From Thauera sp. 28 (GTDB lineage: Bacteria > Pseudomonadota > Gammaproteobacteria > Burkholderiales > Rhodocyclaceae), in contig NZ_AMXA01000004.1 of NCBI RefSeq assembly GCF_000310145.2, forward strand, positions 62,001-126,000: DNA of 64,000 nt, in the 5' to 3' direction. Shown in pieces: positions 28,999 through 38,503 of the stretch. The notes beneath the pieces were generated by a model that did no database searches, was not told where the DNA came from, and was given only the letters and a program-made list of their open reading frames with translations. Each line of letters opens with the position of its first letter. The stretch's first letter is position 1. Made by a program: the position numbers and the translations under genes.

Positions 28999-30279
28999 TC
29001 AGGCCAGCGTGCGTTCTGCGGCAAACAGTTCGGCAACGGTCTCGCGGCGGCGGATCTCGTGCATTTCGCTGCCGTCGATGAGCACCTCTGCCGCACGCGG
29101 GCGCGTATTGTAGTTCGAGCTCATCGTCATGCCATAGGCGCCGGCGGACAGGATGGCGAGCAGGTCGCCGGCGTTGACCTTCAGACTGCGGTCATGGGCA
29201 AGGAAATCGCCACTTTCGCAGATCGGTCCGACAATTTCGTACACCTGCTCGTCGCCGTCATGCGGGGTTACGGCGACCACCTCGTGCCAGGCATCGTAGA
29301 GCGCTGGGCGGGCAAGGTCGTTCATGGCGGCATCGACGATCGCGAAGTTCTTCGTCTCGCCTGGCTTGAGGTACTCGATGCGGGTGAGCAGCAGGCCGGC
29401 GTTGCCGACCAGGGAGCGTCCGGGCTCGAAGCACAGCTTTTCCTCGCGCCCTGCGAATACAGCCAGCAGGGGGGCGAGGTAGTCGGCCACCGTCGGCGGC
29501 ATCTCGTCACGGTAGCGGATGCCAAGTCCGCCGCCGAGGTCGATGTGCTCAAGGGCAATGCCCGCGGCACCGAGCCGGTCGACCAGATCGAGCAGCTTCT
29601 GTGCGGCCTCGGCCGTCGGTGCCGGGTCGAGGAGCTGGGAGCCGATGTGGCAGGCGATGCCTGCGACGCGCAGGTTCGGCAGCGCGGCTGCGCGCTGATA
29701 GAGCGCGAACGCGTCGGCGAAGGCGACGCCGAACTTGTTGCCCTTCAGTCCGGTCGAGATGTAGGGGTGGGTCTTCGGGTCGACATCGGGATTCACGCGC
29801 AAGGCGATTGGTGCCGTGCTGCCGAGCTCGCCGGCCACGGCGTTCAGGCGCTCGAGTTCTGCCGCAGACTCGACGTTGAAGCAGCGGATGCCCGCCTCGA
29901 GGGCGATGCGCATCTCGGCTGCGGTCTTGCCGACGCCGGAGAAGACGATGCGGTCGGCACGTCCGCCTGCGGCCAGCACGCGTGCAAGCTCGCCTGCCGA
30001 CACGATGTCGAAGCCGGCGCCCAGGCGCGCGAATACCGACAGGATGCCCAGGTTCGAGTTGGCCTTGACCGCATAGCACACCAGGGCGCGGCGGCCGGCG
30101 AGTGCCTCTTGCCATGCCGTGAAGGCCGACTCGAGCGCGGCCCGGGAATAGACGTAGGTGGGCGTGCCGAAGCGCGCTGCGATGTCGGTCAGCGGCCGCT
30201 CCTCGAGCCAGAGTGCGCCTTCGCGCAGCTGCAGCGTGGGTACCGGCAGGTTGGGGCAGGCAGGGGTGTTGGCGTTCAT
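28999..30279 (-). CDS. lysA: diaminopimelate decarboxylase
   Basis: A 426-residue PLP enzyme that makes L-lysine from meso-diaminopimelate. PLP lysine is Lys72 in CYAVKANSN; ICHIGSQ-like ACHIGSQL, the HIDLGGGLGIRY glycine loop, FEPGRSLV and ICESGDFLA are further family motifs. The ATG overlaps the stop of the upstream 55-residue lipoprotein gene by four bases. This lptM-lysA pair divergent from cyaY is a widespread proteobacterial arrangement; dapF, which often follows lysA, is absent here. Confidence 0.96.
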   Translation of the reverse strand: MNANTPACPNLPVPTLQLREGALWLEERPLTDIAARFGTPTYVYSRAALESAFTAWQEALAGRRALVCYAVKANSNLGILSVFARLGAGFDIVSAGELARVLAAGGRADRIVFSGVGKTAAEMRIALEAGIRCFNVESAAELERLNAVAGELGSTAPIALRVNPDVDPKTHPYISTGLKGNKFGVAFADAFALYQRAAALPNLRVAGIACHIGSQLLDPAPTAEAAQKLLDLVDRLGAAGIALEHIDLGGGLGIRYRDEMPPTVADYLAPLLAVFAGREEKLCFEPGRSLVGNAGLLLTRIEYLKPGETKNFAIVDAAMNDLARPALYDAWHEVVAVTPHDGDEQVYEIVGPICESGDFLAHDRSLKVNAGDLLAILSAGAYGMTMSSNYNTRPRAAEVLIDGSEMHEIRRRETVAELFAAERTLA

Positions 30280-30443
30280 TCGATCAGGCGTTCCGGGCGC
30301 AGGTCCGCAGGGACGATGGGTTTGTTATGATCGGCGCCCGCCGGGGCCTGTCCGCCGGGGGCAGGCAGGTAGAGCGGGCCTTTGATGCCGCATGCCGACA
30401 GCAGCGCGCAGGCAAGCGCGATCGCGGTGAGTTTGGCTCGCAT
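30276..30443 (-). CDS. lptM: small LptM-type lipoprotein
   Basis: A 55-residue protein translated from ATG 30443: a basic start (MRAK), a short hydrophobic stretch, and the lipobox LLSAC with the lipidated Cys18, followed directly by GIKGPLYLP, which is the hallmark of the LptM/YifL family, and a Pro-rich tail. In E. coli LptM helps maturation of the LPS transporter LptDE by promoting correct disulfide pairing. Its TGA overlaps the lysA ATG (ATGA), and the gene is divergent from cyaY, exactly the context of yifL homologues. It is short and easily missed. Confidence 0.85.
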   Translation of the reverse strand: MRAKLTAIALACALLSACGIKGPLYLPAPGGQAPAGADHNKPIVPADLRPERLIE

Positions 30444-30488
30444 GGCCGTCATTCTGGAAAAACCGGAATCCTAACAGAAGGAATCAGC

Positions 30489-30815
30489 ATGGAAGAGTCT
30501 GCATTCAACGCCCTTGCCGAAGCCGAGCTCGCCCGCATCGAGACCGCACTCGAGGCGTGTGGGGCGGACATCGATATCGAACCCAAGCCGGGCGGCATCC
30601 TCGAGCTCGAGTTCGACAATGGCAGCAAGATGATCATCAACCGTCACACCGCCGCGCGGGAGATCTGGGTTGCGGCGAAGTCGGGCGGTTTTCACTTCCG
30701 CTTCCAGGGTGAAAGTTGGGTCAATACGCGTGACGGCCGTGAGCTGTGGGCCATGCTTGCGGACCTCGTTACCGCCCAGGCCGATCAGCCCGTGCAGCTG
30801 AATCCGCAAGCCTGA
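30489..30815 (+). CDS. cyaY: iron-sulfur cluster assembly protein CyaY (frataxin)
   Basis: A 108-residue acidic protein of the bacterial frataxin family. It binds iron and modulates IscS in Fe-S cluster assembly. Seen: an acidic first helix (EESAFNALAEAELARIETALE in part), the strand region ILELEFDNGSKMIINRH and the motif IWVAAKSGGFHF. AGAAGGA precedes the ATG. It is divergent from lptM-lysA and nearly abuts the convergent mrcA stop. Confidence 0.93.
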   Translation: MEESAFNALAEAELARIETALEACGADIDIEPKPGGILELEFDNGSKMIINRHTAAREIWVAAKSGGFHFRFQGESWVNTRDGRELWAMLADLVTAQADQPVQLNPQA

Positions 30816-30821
30816 GCGAGC

Positions 30822-33239
30822 TCAGCGCCCGATGGGGGTCGGCATGCGATCCACCACGGGTGCCGGAGCCTGGGCCGGAGGGGGCAAGGGGGGCAGGCGC
30901 GCAGGCGGCGCGGGCGGGATCGCCTCGCTGGGGGCTTCCATGGCCGGTGAGGTGTCGGCTGCGAACATCTGTTGCAGCCAGTCCGGCGCGGCAGGCGGCT
31001 CGGGGGGCGCGTATTCCGCGTAGTGGAAGTCCTGTCGCGTACCCAGGCCATTGTCGACCAGGATCAGCCCGTTGGGGCGTGGCAGCTGTGTTTCGGGCAC
31101 GCCTTCCAGGGCGCTGGCCATGTAGTTGATCCAGATCGGCAGCGCCGCCGCGCCGCCCGTCTCGCCGCGCCCCAGGTTGCGCGGCTGGCTGTGGCCGACC
31201 CAGGCCACGGCTACAAGTTCGGGGTGATAGCCGCAGAACCAGGCGTCGACATAGTCGTTTGTCGTCCCGGTCTTGCCGGCGAGGTCGGTGCGCTTGAGGC
31301 TGCGCGCGCGGGTCGCCGTGCCACTCTGGACCACGTCGCGCATCATCGAGTCCATGAGCCAGGCATTGCGGGCGTCGATCACACGCGGTGCGCTCTGGCC
31401 TGCGACCGGCGGGTCGGTGCGGGCGATCAGGCGACCGTTGCCATCGTAGATCTCCTTCACGATATAGGGCTCTATGCGATAGCCGCCGTTGGCGAATACC
31501 GCATAGCCCGCGGCCATCTCCCAGGGCGTCGCTGCGCCTGCGCCCAGTGCCAGCGTCAGGTAGGCCGGGTTGCGCGCGCCATCGAAGCCAAAGCGGGTGA
31601 GGTAGTCGCGGGCATACTCCGGGGTGATCTGCTCGAGCAGGCGGATCGCGACCATGTTCTTGGAGCGTGCGAGCGATTCGCGCAGGGTCATCGGCCCGGC
31701 ATAGCGGCCGTCGTAGTTCTTGGGCTCCCAGGCCTTGCTGCCGGTGACGCCGGCCGGGTAGTAGAGCGGTTCGTCGGCAAGCACGTTGCCCGGGCCGAAC
31801 TCGCGCTCGAGCGCAGCCGAGTAGATGAAGGGCTTGAAGCTCGATCCAGGCTGGCGCAGCGCTTGGGTGACGTGGTTGAACTTGTTGCGATTGAAGTCGA
31901 AACCGCCAACCAGGGCGCGCACCGCGCCAGTGCGCGAGTCGATCGACACGAGGGCGGCCTGCACCTCGGGTAGCTGGGCAATCTCCCAGGCGTCGTTGCC
32001 GCTGTTGCGCAGGCGCACGACAGCGCCGGGGCGGATGCGGCGGCTCTGTGGCGCCTTTTCGGCGAGCATGGGGGCAACGAAGGCGAGGCCTTTGCCGCTG
32101 ATCGTGATCTGCTGGCCTCTGCGGTAGGCAACGACCTCCTTGGGCGAAGCCTTGACGACCAGTGCCGCGAGCAGGTCGCCATGGTCGCTGTGGTCGCTCA
32201 GCGCTTCGTCCAGGCGCGCGGCGTCGACCATTCCCGAGGGCAGGTCGACAAATGCCTCCGGGCCGCGGTAGCCGTGGCGGCGGTCATAGTCGAGCACGCC
32301 GCGACGCAGGGCGGCATAGGCGGCCTCCTGGTCCTTGCGGGTCACCGTGGTGACGATGCGGATACCCAGTTCGTAGGCCTGCTCGCCGAACTGTTCGACG
32401 GCAATCTGGCGCGCCATCTCCGCGACATGGTCGCCGGGCACGACGATGTCCTGGTTCTTGCGGGCAGCCGCGATGTCGCGCTGGCTCTGCTTCGGGGTGG
32501 CGAATGCAAGCGCCTCTTCGTATTGCGTACTGCTGATATAGCCAGCCTCGAGCATGCGGCGCAGCACGTATTGCTGGCGTACCGCTGCGCGTGCCGGATT
32601 GACGATCGGGTTGAAGGCAGAGGGCGCCTTGGGCAGGCCGGCAAGCATGGCCGCTTCGGGCAGGTTCAGCTGGTCGAGTGTCTTGCCGTAGTAGGCGCGC
32701 GCAGCTGCAGAGAAGCCATAGGCGCGCTGCCCGAGGAAGATCTGGTTGATGTAGAGCTCGAGGATCTGGTCCTTGCTGAGGTTCTGCTCGATCTTGAGCG
32801 AGAGCAGGATCTCGTAGAGCTTGCGGTTGTAGGTCTTCTCGCGCGAAAGAAAGAAGTTGCGCGCAACCTGCATGGTGATCGTCGATGCGCCCTGGCCGCG
32901 GCCTCCGGTCGATAGATTGGCGATCGCCGCGCGCGCAAGACCGACCAGGTCGATCCCGGGGTGCTCGTAGAAACGCTCGTCTTCGGCGGCCAGGATGGCG
33001 TGCTTCAGCGTCGACGGAACGTCGGCGATGCGAACTACATCACGGCGTTCTTCGCCGAATTCGCCGATGAGGTGGCCGTCCGCCGTATATACTCGCAGCG
33101 GCACGCGCGGCCGGTAGTCGGTGAGCGTGTCGAGGGCAGGGAGATTCGGCCAGGCAAAAAAGGCCATCGCCGCAAGTGTGGCGAGGCCGAGAGTGATCAG
33201 CGCAAGCAGCGCTGTGATCGGATACAGGACCCAGCGCAT
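30822..33239 (-). CDS. mrcA: penicillin-binding protein 1A (bifunctional transglycosylase/transpeptidase)
   Basis: An 805-residue class A PBP. One N-terminal membrane anchor (residues 5-28) is followed by a GT51 transglycosylase domain with catalytic Glu86 in AAEDERFYEHPG and the QGASTITMQVARN motif. The transpeptidase domain has Ser466-x-x-Lys469 in GSSFKPF, SKN in LARSKNMVAI and KTGTTND. The C-terminal 80 residues are Pro/Ala-rich. It polymerises and crosslinks peptidoglycan in the periplasm. It is divergent from pilM, the conserved proteobacterial arrangement mrcA/pilMNOPQ. Confidence 0.95.
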   Translation of the reverse strand: MRWVLYPITALLALITLGLATLAAMAFFAWPNLPALDTLTDYRPRVPLRVYTADGHLIGEFGEERRDVVRIADVPSTLKHAILAAEDERFYEHPGIDLVGLARAAIANLSTGGRGQGASTITMQVARNFFLSREKTYNRKLYEILLSLKIEQNLSKDQILELYINQIFLGQRAYGFSAAARAYYGKTLDQLNLPEAAMLAGLPKAPSAFNPIVNPARAAVRQQYVLRRMLEAGYISSTQYEEALAFATPKQSQRDIAAARKNQDIVVPGDHVAEMARQIAVEQFGEQAYELGIRIVTTVTRKDQEAAYAALRRGVLDYDRRHGYRGPEAFVDLPSGMVDAARLDEALSDHSDHGDLLAALVVKASPKEVVAYRRGQQITISGKGLAFVAPMLAEKAPQSRRIRPGAVVRLRNSGNDAWEIAQLPEVQAALVSIDSRTGAVRALVGGFDFNRNKFNHVTQALRQPGSSFKPFIYSAALEREFGPGNVLADEPLYYPAGVTGSKAWEPKNYDGRYAGPMTLRESLARSKNMVAIRLLEQITPEYARDYLTRFGFDGARNPAYLTLALGAGAATPWEMAAGYAVFANGGYRIEPYIVKEIYDGNGRLIARTDPPVAGQSAPRVIDARNAWLMDSMMRDVVQSGTATRARSLKRTDLAGKTGTTNDYVDAWFCGYHPELVAVAWVGHSQPRNLGRGETGGAAALPIWINYMASALEGVPETQLPRPNGLILVDNGLGTRQDFHYAEYAPPEPPAAPDWLQQMFAADTSPAMEAPSEAIPPAPPARLPPLPPPAQAPAPVVDRMPTPIGR

Positions 33240-33340
33240 GGGAAATCCGGGGTTGTGGCAGGTGGGCAGGCATTATAAGGGAAGCGCAAGTCTGGCCCCA
33301 GTCGATCCTGTATGCAGCATGTGTCAAAAATGCAGTTTGC

Positions 33341-33369
33341 TTTACACCCCATGGCCTTGTTGCTAGCAT
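33341..33369 (+). promoter_or_regulatory. promoter of the pilMNOPQ operon
   Basis: TTTACA at 33341-33346 (five of six), a 17-base spacer and TAGCAT at 33364-33369 (four of six) lie in the mrcA-pilM gap. The start point would be near 33376, leaving a 50-base leader before the GTG start of pilM. Confidence 0.6.
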
Positions 33370-33425
33370 TCTAGAAGCCTGCTCAGGTTTTGCGCGTAAC
33401 ATAAAGAAATGTAAGGACTTTCTTT

Positions 33426-34502
33426 GTGATTGAAATCCCCTTTCTCAGCTCAGCGGCACGTCAGCTTGCCGGGCTCGACATCTCGTCCTCATCGGTCAAG
33501 CTGGTCGAGCTGTCCGGGGGTGACAAGGACGCTTACAAAGTCGAGCGCTACGCAATCGAGTCCTTGCCGCGTGACGCCGTCGTCGACGGCAACATCGCCA
33601 ACCTCGAGGCGGTCAGCGAGGCGATCAAGCGCGCGTTGCGCCGTTTCGGTGGCAGCGTCCGCAATGTTGCGGTGGCCCTGCCGTCGTCGTCGGTCATTAC
33701 CAAGAAGATCATCCTGCCTGCGGGCTTGCGCGAAACCGAGATGGAGTTCGCCGTCGAGTCCGAGGCCAATCAGTACATCCCGTTCGCACTCGAGGAGGTC
33801 AATCTCGACTTCCAGGAGATCGGGCCGGCGCCCGGCAGCCAGGGTGACGTCGAGGTGCTGATTGCCGCGTCGCGCAAGGACAAGGTCGAGGATCGGGTTG
33901 CCGTGGCCCAGGCTGCCGGGCTCAAGGCGGTCATCGTCGATGTCGAGTCGCTCGCCACCGAGGCTGCGCTGGAACTGGTCTGCCGCCAACTGCCACGCGC
34001 AGGCGCCGATCAGGTCGTCGCTCTGGTCGATGTCGGTGCCAATGTCATGAACGTCACGATGTTTCGCAACGGGCAGTCGCTCTATGCGCGCGAGCAGGCC
34101 TTCGGTGGCGTGCAGCTCACCCAGGACATTGCGCGCCAGTATGGCATGAGCTTCGAGGAGGCCGAGACCGCCAAGCGCGCCGGGTCATTGCCCGACAGCT
34201 ATGCGCGCGACCTGCTGCGGCCTTTCATGGACAGCCTGGCGCTCGAGGTTTCGCGCGCGCTGCAGTTCTTCTTCACCTCTACACAGTTCAACCAGGTCGA
34301 TCACATCGTGCTTGCCGGCGGCTGTGCCGTGATGCCCGGCCTTGGTGATGTGGTCGGGGCGCGCACCCAGGTCGACACCATCATCGCCAACCCGTTTGCC
34401 GGCATGACGATCAATGCCAAGCTGCGGCCCAAGAGCCTGCTGGCCGATGCGCCCTCGCTGATGGCGGCTTGCGGCCTCGCGCTGCGGAGGTTCGACGCAT
34501 GA
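33426..34502 (+). CDS. pilM: type IV pilus assembly ATPase-like protein PilM
   Basis: A 358-residue cytoplasmic actin-like protein that docks the N-terminus of PilN and links the inner-membrane pilus alignment complex to the motor. Actin-fold motifs are visible: LAGLDISSSSVKLVEL near the N-terminus, a phosphate-2 region VALVDVGANVMNVTMF near 198-213 and VLAGGCAVMPGL near 295. The start is GTG 33426, preceded by AAGGA. First gene of a five-gene operon in which every junction overlaps by four bases. Confidence 0.95.
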   Translation: MIEIPFLSSAARQLAGLDISSSSVKLVELSGGDKDAYKVERYAIESLPRDAVVDGNIANLEAVSEAIKRALRRFGGSVRNVAVALPSSSVITKKIILPAGLRETEMEFAVESEANQYIPFALEEVNLDFQEIGPAPGSQGDVEVLIAASRKDKVEDRVAVAQAAGLKAVIVDVESLATEAALELVCRQLPRAGADQVVALVDVGANVMNVTMFRNGQSLYAREQAFGGVQLTQDIARQYGMSFEEAETAKRAGSLPDSYARDLLRPFMDSLALEVSRALQFFFTSTQFNQVDHIVLAGGCAVMPGLGDVVGARTQVDTIIANPFAGMTINAKLRPKSLLADAPSLMAACGLALRRFDA

Positions 34503-35092
34503 TCCGCATCAACCTGCTCCCCCATCGCGTCGAGAAGCGTCGCCAGCGCCGTCATCAGTTCTACGCGGTCTCCGGGCTCATGATCGTGCTTGGCGCATTG
34601 ATTGGTTTTGTCGTCCATGCGGTTTACGAGGGTTACATCGACAGCCAGCGTGAGCGCAACGACTTCCTGAAAGCAGAGATCGCAAGTCTCGATCGCGACA
34701 TCGCCGAGATCCGACGCTTGCGTGGGCAGATCGACGCCATGCTGGCGCGCAAGCAGGTCATCGAGTCGTTGCAGACGACACGGGCCGAGACCGTCCATTT
34801 GTTCAACGAACTGGCGCATCGCATGCCGGACGGTGTCTATCTGAAGTCCATCCAGCAGAATGGCCGTCGCGTGACGCTGGTTGGGTATGCGCAGTCAAAC
34901 GCGCGAGTTTCGCACCTGATGCGCAACCTCGAGTCCTCTCCCTTCCTCGAGTTGCCGGTCCTCGTCGAGGCCAAGGCGGCGAGGCTGGACTCCCGGCGAG
35001 TCAGTGAGTTCACCCTGGGTATCGGCATCCGGCAGCCCAGCGCGGAAGTCACGGAAGCCGTTGCCGGTGGCGCCACGGGAGCGACGCAATGA
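34499..35092 (+). CDS. pilN: type IV pilus inner-membrane protein PilN
   Basis: A 197-residue bitopic protein. The short cytoplasmic motif MIRINLLPHR (INLLP box) is the PilM-binding element; a membrane helix spans about residues 22-44, followed by a periplasmic coiled coil and a ferredoxin-like fold. PilN pairs with PilO to connect the motor to PilP/PilQ. ATG 34499 overlaps the pilM stop (ATGA). Confidence 0.95.
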   Translation: MIRINLLPHRVEKRRQRRHQFYAVSGLMIVLGALIGFVVHAVYEGYIDSQRERNDFLKAEIASLDRDIAEIRRLRGQIDAMLARKQVIESLQTTRAETVHLFNELAHRMPDGVYLKSIQQNGRRVTLVGYAQSNARVSHLMRNLESSPFLELPVLVEAKAARLDSRRVSEFTLGIGIRQPSAEVTEAVAGGATGATQ

Positions 35093-35766
35093 GTACCGGT
35101 ACCAGACTTGGAAAGGGCATCGATCTCGATCGCCTGGTGAATGACTTCAAGGGCCTGGATCCCAATGATCCGGGCTTGTGGCCGCTCGCGCCTCGGGTGG
35201 CTGTGTTCGTCGGCTTGTTCGTGCTGACGATTGCCGGCTTCTGGTGGTTCGACTGGCAGGACCAGGCCGCTTCGCTAGAGCGCGTGCGCGCCGAGGAGCA
35301 GCAGCTGAGGGACAGCTGGATCGCCAAGAAGCGGCAGGCGGTGAATCTGGAAGAGCACCGGCGGCAGCTTGCCGAGATCGACCGTCAGTTCGGCGCGCTG
35401 CTCAAGCAACTGCCCAATCGTGCGGAGATGGACTCGCTGCTGTCGGACATCAACCAGGCGGGCCTGGGTCGTGGCTTGCAGTTTGAGCTGTTCAAGCCGG
35501 GTGCTGACGTGGTCAAGGAGTTCTACGCCGAGATGCCCATCGATGTCAGGGTTCAGGGGGTCTATCACGACCTTGGCGAATTCGTCGCCGATGTCGCGCG
35601 CATGCCGCGAATCGTCACGCTCAACAACGTCGCCCTGGGAGCGGGCGAGGATGGCAAGCTCAAGTTCGAGGCCAAGGCGACCACCTATCGTTATCTCGAC
35701 GAGGAAGAGCTCGCCCAGCAGCGCCAGGCGGCTCAGGCTGCAGCGGCAGCGCAGAGGAGCAGATGA
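35089..35766 (+). CDS. pilO: type IV pilus inner-membrane protein PilO
   Basis: A 225-residue bitopic protein with a cytoplasmic N-terminus (LVNDFKGLDPNDPGLWPL), one membrane helix (about residues 38-57), a periplasmic coiled coil (about 60-100) and a ferredoxin-like domain, ending in an Ala/Gln-rich tail. It forms a heterodimer with PilN and contacts PilP. ATGA overlaps couple it to pilN and pilP. Confidence 0.94.
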   Translation: MSTGTRLGKGIDLDRLVNDFKGLDPNDPGLWPLAPRVAVFVGLFVLTIAGFWWFDWQDQAASLERVRAEEQQLRDSWIAKKRQAVNLEEHRRQLAEIDRQFGALLKQLPNRAEMDSLLSDINQAGLGRGLQFELFKPGADVVKEFYAEMPIDVRVQGVYHDLGEFVADVARMPRIVTLNNVALGAGEDGKLKFEAKATTYRYLDEEELAQQRQAAQAAAAAQRSR

Positions 35767-36284
35767 TGAAGAGGGCTTCATTGGTCGCGGCCTGCGCATT
35801 GCTTGCCGGGTGTGCCGGTGGCAACCAGGACGATCTGCAGGCATGGATGACCGAACAGGCGCGGACGATGCGTGGCTCGGTCATGCAGTTGCCCGAGTTG
35901 TTGCCGCTGGCCGTTGTCGATTATGCGGGTGTTCAGGGCGACGACCCTTTCCGGTCGGCACGCATGGAGCCCGAACGGCGTGCTGCGAGTGCGCTGAGGC
36001 CTGACATGGACCGCCGCCGCGAGCCTCTCGAGGCTTACCCGCTCGAATCCATGCAGATGGTGGGTGTCCTTGAGCAGGGCCGTACCGTACATGCCCTGGT
36101 GAGCGTCAATAACACCCTCCACCAGGTAAAGGTCGGACATTACATGGGACAGAACTTCGGGGTCGTCACCGCCATCAGCGAGAGCGAAGTGACCTTGCGC
36201 GAACTCGTCGAAGACGTCTACGGCGACTGGGTCGAAAGGACCAGTTCGCTGGTATTGCAGGAGCAGCAGGAGACCAGAAAATGA
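35763..36284 (+). CDS. pilP: type IV pilus lipoprotein PilP
   Basis: A 173-residue inner-membrane lipoprotein: signal peptide with lipobox LLAGC (Cys about 18), an unstructured linker that contacts PilNO, and a C-terminal beta-domain (LESMQMVGVLEQGRTVHALV, VKVGHYMGQNFGVVTAI) that binds the N0 domain of the PilQ secretin. ATG 35763 and 35766 are both in frame; the first overlaps the pilO stop. Confidence 0.94.
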   Translation: MMKRASLVAACALLAGCAGGNQDDLQAWMTEQARTMRGSVMQLPELLPLAVVDYAGVQGDDPFRSARMEPERRAASALRPDMDRRREPLEAYPLESMQMVGVLEQGRTVHALVSVNNTLHQVKVGHYMGQNFGVVTAISESEVTLRELVEDVYGDWVERTSSLVLQEQQETRK

Positions 36285-38503
36285 GACATCGAATCGGAAT
36301 GCTGCTGCTGGCGGCGATGGTCGCCGGCGTAGCGCCCGTGCCTTCTGCCCTTGCGCAGGGGGCGGAGCAGGCGCAGGCGCTGTCGAACCAGATCGAGGGG
36401 CTGGAGGTTGCCGAGCAGGGGGGCACCCTGTATGTGCGCCTGACCCTGAAGGAGCCGCTGACAGCTGTGCCGCCCAGCTTCAGCGTGGCCAATCCGGCGC
36501 GCATCGCCTTCGACTTCGCTGGCACGGCCAACGGGTTGGGTCGCAACGTTCAGGCCATCGACCAGGGTGACCTGCGCAGTGCCAACATCGTGCAGGCTGG
36601 CGATCGCACGCGGCTGGTGCTCAACCTCGTACGCATGAGTCCCTACGAGACGCGCGTCGAGGGACGCGACGTGATCGTCGCCATCTCGCCGGTCAACGTC
36701 CAGGCCGCGCGCGCGAGCGTCGCCTCGGAATCGCGTGGCAATTTTGCCGAGGCTCCGGTTGCCGCCGCGTCGGCGTTTGCGGTGCGTGACATCAATTTCC
36801 GGCGTGGCACCGAGGGAGATGGCCGCGTCGTCGTCGATCTTTCGAGTGCGGATACCGGTATCGACATCCGCCAGCAGGGCGGCAATCTCGTCGTTGATTT
36901 CCTCAAGACGTCGCTGCCAGAGCATCTGCGCCGGCGTTCGGATGTCACCGACTTCGGCACTCCGGTGACTTCGATGACGGCGCAGCAGGTCGGCGACCGC
37001 GTCCGCCTCACAGTCACGCCCAACGGCTTGTGGGAGCACAACGCCTACCAGAGCGACAACCGCTTCGTGCTGGAGGTCAAGCGACTGGTCGAGGATCCGA
37101 ACCGCCTGGTGCAGGGGGCGGCGCGTGGGCAGTATCAGGGCGAGAAGCTGTCGCTCAACTTCCAGAACGTGGACGTGCGTTCGGTGCTGCAGGTCATCGC
37201 CGACTTCACGAACTTCAACATCATCACTTCCGACTCCGTTCAGGGTGGCCTGACGCTGCGACTGAAAGACGTGCCGTGGGACCAGGCGCTCGACATCATC
37301 CTCCAGGCCAAGGGTCTGGACATGCGCAAGAACGGCAACGTGATCTGGGTCGCGCCGGGTGACGAACTGGCAGCGCGTGAGCGCCTGCAACTCGAGGCGC
37401 GGGCTCAGGTCAAGGATCTCGAGCAGTTGCAGACCGAGAGCTTCCAGATCAACTACCACAAGGCCAAGGAGATCTTTGATTTCCTGAAGAGCAAGGACCA
37501 GACCATGCTGTCCTCGCGTGGTAGCGTGGTGGTCGACGAGCGCAGCAACAAGGTCTTCGTGACCGATGTGGCGTCCCGTCTCGATGCGCTGCGGCGTCTG
37601 GTTCAGGAGATTGACGTTGCGCCCCGGCAGGTGTTGATCGAGGCGCGCATCGTCGAGGCCAGCAAGACCTTCTCGCGCGAAATCGGTGTCCGCCTTGGCC
37701 TTGGCAGCCTTGGGACTGCAAAGCTCGGCAACCTGGGTCAGGTCGGGTTCGGCAAGTCGGCGTTCGGAACGAGAGCGCTGGAGGTTGTCGGCCAGCAGCC
37801 CACGGATCCCCAGCCGGGCGATCCCGTGATTCCGGGCTTCATCCGCGAGACCTTCAGGCCCGGAACGACATCGGTCAACTCGATTGGTCAGGTGGTGACT
37901 CAGGGCGGTGACGTCGTCAGCGGGCGGCCGGTTGCCGGCGCCTTTGGTGCGCTGAATCTGACCCTCTTCAACAACAGCCTGACGCGCTTCCTCAATCTCG
38001 AACTGCAGGCGCTCGAGGCCGATGGCCGTGGCCGAGTCGTTTCCAGTCCGCGTGTGCTGACGGCCAACCAGGTCGAGGCTTCGATCGAGCAGGGTACCGA
38101 GATTCCCTATCAGGAGGCGTCGAGCTCCGGTGCCACCAGCGTTTCGTTCAAGAAGGCCGTGCTGGCGCTGAAGGTGAAGCCGCAGATCACACCAGACGGG
38201 CGGCTTCAGTTGTCGATCGAGGTGAACAAGGATCGTCCGATCTATGAACGGGCGCTGCTCGGTGTGCCGCCGATCGAGACCAAGAACGTCAAGAGCGAGG
38301 TCCTGGTCGAGAACGGCGGCACCGTCGTGATCGGTGGCATCTACGAGGAAGAGGAGTCCACTGGGGTGGACAAGGTGCCGGTGCTCGGTGACGTGCCGGT
38401 GCTGGGGCATCTGTTCAGGGCGCAGAAGCGGGTCTCCGACCGCAAGGAACTGCTCGTCTTCATCACGCCGCGTATCGTTGCCGATTCTCTGACGCTCCGC
38501 TGA
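36281..38503 (+). CDS. pilQ: type IV pilus secretin PilQ
   Basis: A 740-residue outer-membrane secretin. A signal peptide (cleavage near ALAQG) precedes two AMIN domains (about residues 40-140 and 165-270) that bind peptidoglycan, an N0/STN domain (LSLNFQNVDVRSVLQVIADF), an N1 domain and the C-terminal secretin barrel (VLIEARIVEAS, GTEIPYQEAS, VLGDVPVLGHLFR). It forms the gated pore for the pilus. Last of the pil operon; a terminator follows at 38531. Confidence 0.95.
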   Translation: MRHRIGMLLLAAMVAGVAPVPSALAQGAEQAQALSNQIEGLEVAEQGGTLYVRLTLKEPLTAVPPSFSVANPARIAFDFAGTANGLGRNVQAIDQGDLRSANIVQAGDRTRLVLNLVRMSPYETRVEGRDVIVAISPVNVQAARASVASESRGNFAEAPVAAASAFAVRDINFRRGTEGDGRVVVDLSSADTGIDIRQQGGNLVVDFLKTSLPEHLRRRSDVTDFGTPVTSMTAQQVGDRVRLTVTPNGLWEHNAYQSDNRFVLEVKRLVEDPNRLVQGAARGQYQGEKLSLNFQNVDVRSVLQVIADFTNFNIITSDSVQGGLTLRLKDVPWDQALDIILQAKGLDMRKNGNVIWVAPGDELAARERLQLEARAQVKDLEQLQTESFQINYHKAKEIFDFLKSKDQTMLSSRGSVVVDERSNKVFVTDVASRLDALRRLVQEIDVAPRQVLIEARIVEASKTFSREIGVRLGLGSLGTAKLGNLGQVGFGKSAFGTRALEVVGQQPTDPQPGDPVIPGFIRETFRPGTTSVNSIGQVVTQGGDVVSGRPVAGAFGALNLTLFNNSLTRFLNLELQALEADGRGRVVSSPRVLTANQVEASIEQGTEIPYQEASSSGATSVSFKKAVLALKVKPQITPDGRLQLSIEVNKDRPIYERALLGVPPIETKNVKSEVLVENGGTVVIGGIYEEEESTGVDKVPVLGDVPVLGHLFRAQKRVSDRKELLVFITPRIVADSLTLR

